Shown here: piece by piece, positions 4,444 to 6,352 of the stretch
Layout of the letters: the number at the start of each line of letters is the position of its first letter
Numbering within the stretch: the stretch's first letter is position 1
Assembly (NCBI GenBank): GCA_003645975.1
Contig: QNDP01000087.1
Location: 1-6,352 of the forward strand
Reading direction: 5' to 3'
Source of the DNA: Candidatus Hydrothermota bacterium
GTDB lineage: Bacteria; Hydrothermota; Hydrothermia; B15-G9
Length of the DNA stretch: 6,352 nucleotides
Made by a program: the position numbers and the translations under genes
The notes under the pieces: model-generated
What the model saw: only the letters and a program-made list of their open reading frames with translations
Database searches by the model: none
What the model was told of the DNA's origin: nothing

Positions 4444-6352
4444 ATGAATTTACTTTATATTGTGATAGCGTTGCTTTTTGCAGCGCCCAGAACAGGGAGC
4501 GCAAAGAATAAATTGAAAGTGGGGGCGATTCATTATCCTCCTTTCTTTTTCGTGGCATCTTCAGAGAAAACAAATGGTTTTGATTTTGATATACTTACAG
4601 CAATAGCACCTGTCGCCAATTTTGACCTTGAGTGGCACATTATGGATTTGGAACAGGTGTTTGACTCCCTTGAGGCAGGATCGCTTGATATAGCAGTTGG
4701 TGGCTTTTACATCGAAGAAATCGATACAAACAAGTTTCTACACACTATTCCTTATGCAAAAAGTGGACTGGTTATCGTCGTAAAAACCGAAGAGCATAAC
4801 ATCAAATCACCAAGAGATTTAGAAGGAAAAACAGTCGGTGTTTTGAAAGGACGAGGTGCAGAAAAATGGATCGATAAGTTTCAGAGAGAAGGTCAATTAA
4901 ATGTCAGCAAAAAAGCGTTCAATGGCATAGACGAACTTTACGACGCATTGGCTAAGGACGAGATTGACGCTTTAATCGATGATTATCTCCATGCAAGTTA
5001 CTACATCCACTTCCGAAACAGCGGGGTGTTCAAATTGGTAGGACACCCTCACATCTTTTACGAAACCAACATTGCTTTTATCCTGCCCCAAACAACGCAA
5101 GCACAACTCATCAAAAGGGAGCTGGACAAAGCACTCAGTTGGTATACATCTTCGCGTCACTATGAGATGGAATATAAGCGCTGGTTTATGAAGGAGTCAC
5201 CTTATGCACAAAAACGGAGGGAAACCAGACTCCTCTTAGCTCTGATCATCTCTTTCGCGATCATAATTTTCGCTGGAATTCTTTGGGTAATGACCACTAA
5301 GAGGCGTGAGATGCGGAATATCTCACGCGGAATCGCACGATCTTACAGTTTTGCGGTGGAGTTAAGGGACATCCTGCACCGAGGTCATTCGCTTCGTGTA
5401 GCCGCCTACACGGAGATGATCGCCAAAAAGATGGGGGTCTATTCGAGCAAATTGGAATTCGCCGCACTCCTTCATGACATCGGAAAACTCGCAATCCCCG
5501 ATGTCTTGCTCGATCAACGAGGTCAAATGTCCAGAGACGAAGTCGAAATATTGGAGAAACATCCTGTTTTTGGATATGAGCTTGTCAGGCGCATCCCGTA
5601 TTTCGAGGATGTCGCTTTGTGGATTAGATGGCATCATGAACATTGGGATGGTTCAGGATATCCCGATGGCTTAAGCGGGGAAAAGATTCCGTTGGAGGCA
5701 CGCATATTGGCGGTCGCTGACGCCTTTGATCTGATGACCACCGGCGGCGATGGCCGCCAACCACTCGATGTCGAAAGCGCAAAAAACGAACTAAGAAGGG
5801 GCGCAGGAAGATTCTGGGACCCTGAAGTCGTTAAAGTGGCCGTAGAGGTTCTGAGACCTGTAAATGTCGGTGAGGAATACAAAGAATTTTATGAATCCAT
5901 CGACAAGGTCAGGCAGCGTGCAGTCCAAGACATCTATCGTCTTCAAGCAATCTACAAAATCCTTGAAGTCGTCCAAATCTCCAGTGTTTTACCCGAAACT
6001 CTCCAAAAAATTCTTGAGATCATTAGAAGTTACATAGACCCCAATGCTGTCTATTTCCTTTTGCTAAGCGATCAAAACGGAGAGCTTCGCGTCGTCGCAC
6101 AACTTGGCATCGAATTCGATATCATAGGGTTAACTATTCCAAAAGACAGAGGTGTTACAAGGAAAGCATTTGAACGCCGTGAACCCATTTTGATAAACGA
6201 TGTGTCAAAGGAGCCGCTCTATCTCTCAATTCCGGGCTTAGAAATAAAATCTGAATTGGCCGTGCCTTTGATGATCCGTGAGAAATGCATCGGGGTAATA
6301 GATGTTGAATCGGAAAGACTAAATGCATTCACCGAAGATGAAGTCGATTTTA
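4444..6352 (+). CDS. Membrane sensor: periplasmic SBP_bac_3 domain, transmembrane helix, HD-GYP domain, GAF domain (3' end outside window)
   Basis: The frame is open from the ATG at 4444 to the window end (636 residues seen). Residues 1-20 form a hydrophobic signal-like segment ending GSA, though without a positive n-region. Residues about 24-250 are a family 3 solute-binding domain: LKVGAIHYPPFFF at the start, GFDFDIL, LDIAVGGF, IPYAKSG, and LEGKTVGVLKG. Residues 263-283 are one membrane helix followed by KRR, which puts the rest in the cytoplasm. The HD-GYP domain spans about 297-472: GHSLRVA (His315), LLHDIGK (His344, Asp345), KHP (His373), HHE (397-399), DGSGYP (403-407 region, GYP at 405-407), ARILAVADAFD (Asp426) and FWDP. 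This metal-dependent domain normally hydrolyses cyclic di-GMP, and all motifs expected for activity are present. A helical linker (about 477-512) leads to a GAF domain (about 513 on, with AVPLMI and GVIDVES), which is cut by the window end or just before the next domain. I infer ligand binding in the periplasm controlling dinucleotide turnover. The ligand is unknown. Confidence 0.92.
   Translation, partial: MNLLYIVIALLFAAPRTGSAKNKLKVGAIHYPPFFFVASSEKTNGFDFDILTAIAPVANFDLEWHIMDLEQVFDSLEAGSLDIAVGGFYIEEIDTNKFLHTIPYAKSGLVIVVKTEEHNIKSPRDLEGKTVGVLKGRGAEKWIDKFQREGQLNVSKKAFNGIDELYDALAKDEIDALIDDYLHASYYIHFRNSGVFKLVGHPHIFYETNIAFILPQTTQAQLIKRELDKALSWYTSSRHYEMEYKRWFMKESPYAQKRRETRLLLALIISFAIIIFAGILWVMTTKRREMRNISRGIARSYSFAVELRDILHRGHSLRVAAYTEMIAKKMGVYSSKLEFAALLHDIGKLAIPDVLLDQRGQMSRDEVEILEKHPVFGYELVRRIPYFEDVALWIRWHHEHWDGSGYPDGLSGEKIPLEARILAVADAFDLMTTGGDGRQPLDVESAKNELRRGAGRFWDPEVVKVAVEVLRPVNVGEEYKEFYESIDKVRQRAVQDIYRLQAIYKILEVVQISSVLPETLQKILEIIRSYIDPNAVYFLLLSDQNGELRVVAQLGIEFDIIGLTIPKDRGVTRKAFERREPILINDVSKEPLYLSIPGLEIKSELAVPLMIREKCIGVIDVESERLNAFTEDEVDF

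Overview
The window looks like a piece of a Gram-negative bacterial chromosome of moderate GC. The best lineage clue is the end of the first gene, where a CocE/PepX-type hydrolase tail is followed by a small beta-rich module resembling the C-terminal sorting domains of type IX secretion (Por) cargo. Those are typical of Bacteroidota and related FCB or candidate phyla. The ABC exporter with a long insertion after its first membrane helix also fits an uncultured candidate lineage. This placement is inference; there is no rRNA or other marker gene here.

Layout. (1) 1-457, plus strand: C-terminal end of a secreted hydrolase. (2) 458-509: short gap between convergent genes, covered by an imperfect inverted repeat. 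(3) 510-1229 and 1288-3363, minus strand: a probable two-gene operon transcribed right to left, with an MsbA-like ABC exporter (691 aa) first and a nucleotidyltransferase of the inositol-phosphate or phosphocholine cytidylyltransferase type (239 aa) second. (4) 3364-3419: compact divergent intergenic region. (5) 3420-4052, plus strand: class I SAM-dependent methyltransferase (210 aa) with a strong Shine-Dalgarno sequence. (6) 4053-4443: about 390 bases of AT-rich non-coding DNA holding one clean hairpin and a sigma70-like promoter candidate. (7) 4444 to the end, plus strand: the first 636 codons of a membrane sensor that runs off the window. Its order is signal sequence, family 3 periplasmic solute-binding domain, one transmembrane helix, HD-GYP domain, helical linker, GAF domain.

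How the genes may work together. The exporter and the nucleotidyltransferase probably share a transcript, which would fit making an activated polar headgroup or solute and exporting a lipid or envelope product, but the substrate is not shown by sequence. The sensor is the most notable gene: a small molecule bound in the periplasm would control cyclic-di-GMP (or related dinucleotide) hydrolysis in the cytoplasm, with a second cytoplasmic input through GAF. I saw no CRISPR array, tRNA, rRNA, insertion sequence, or phage gene.
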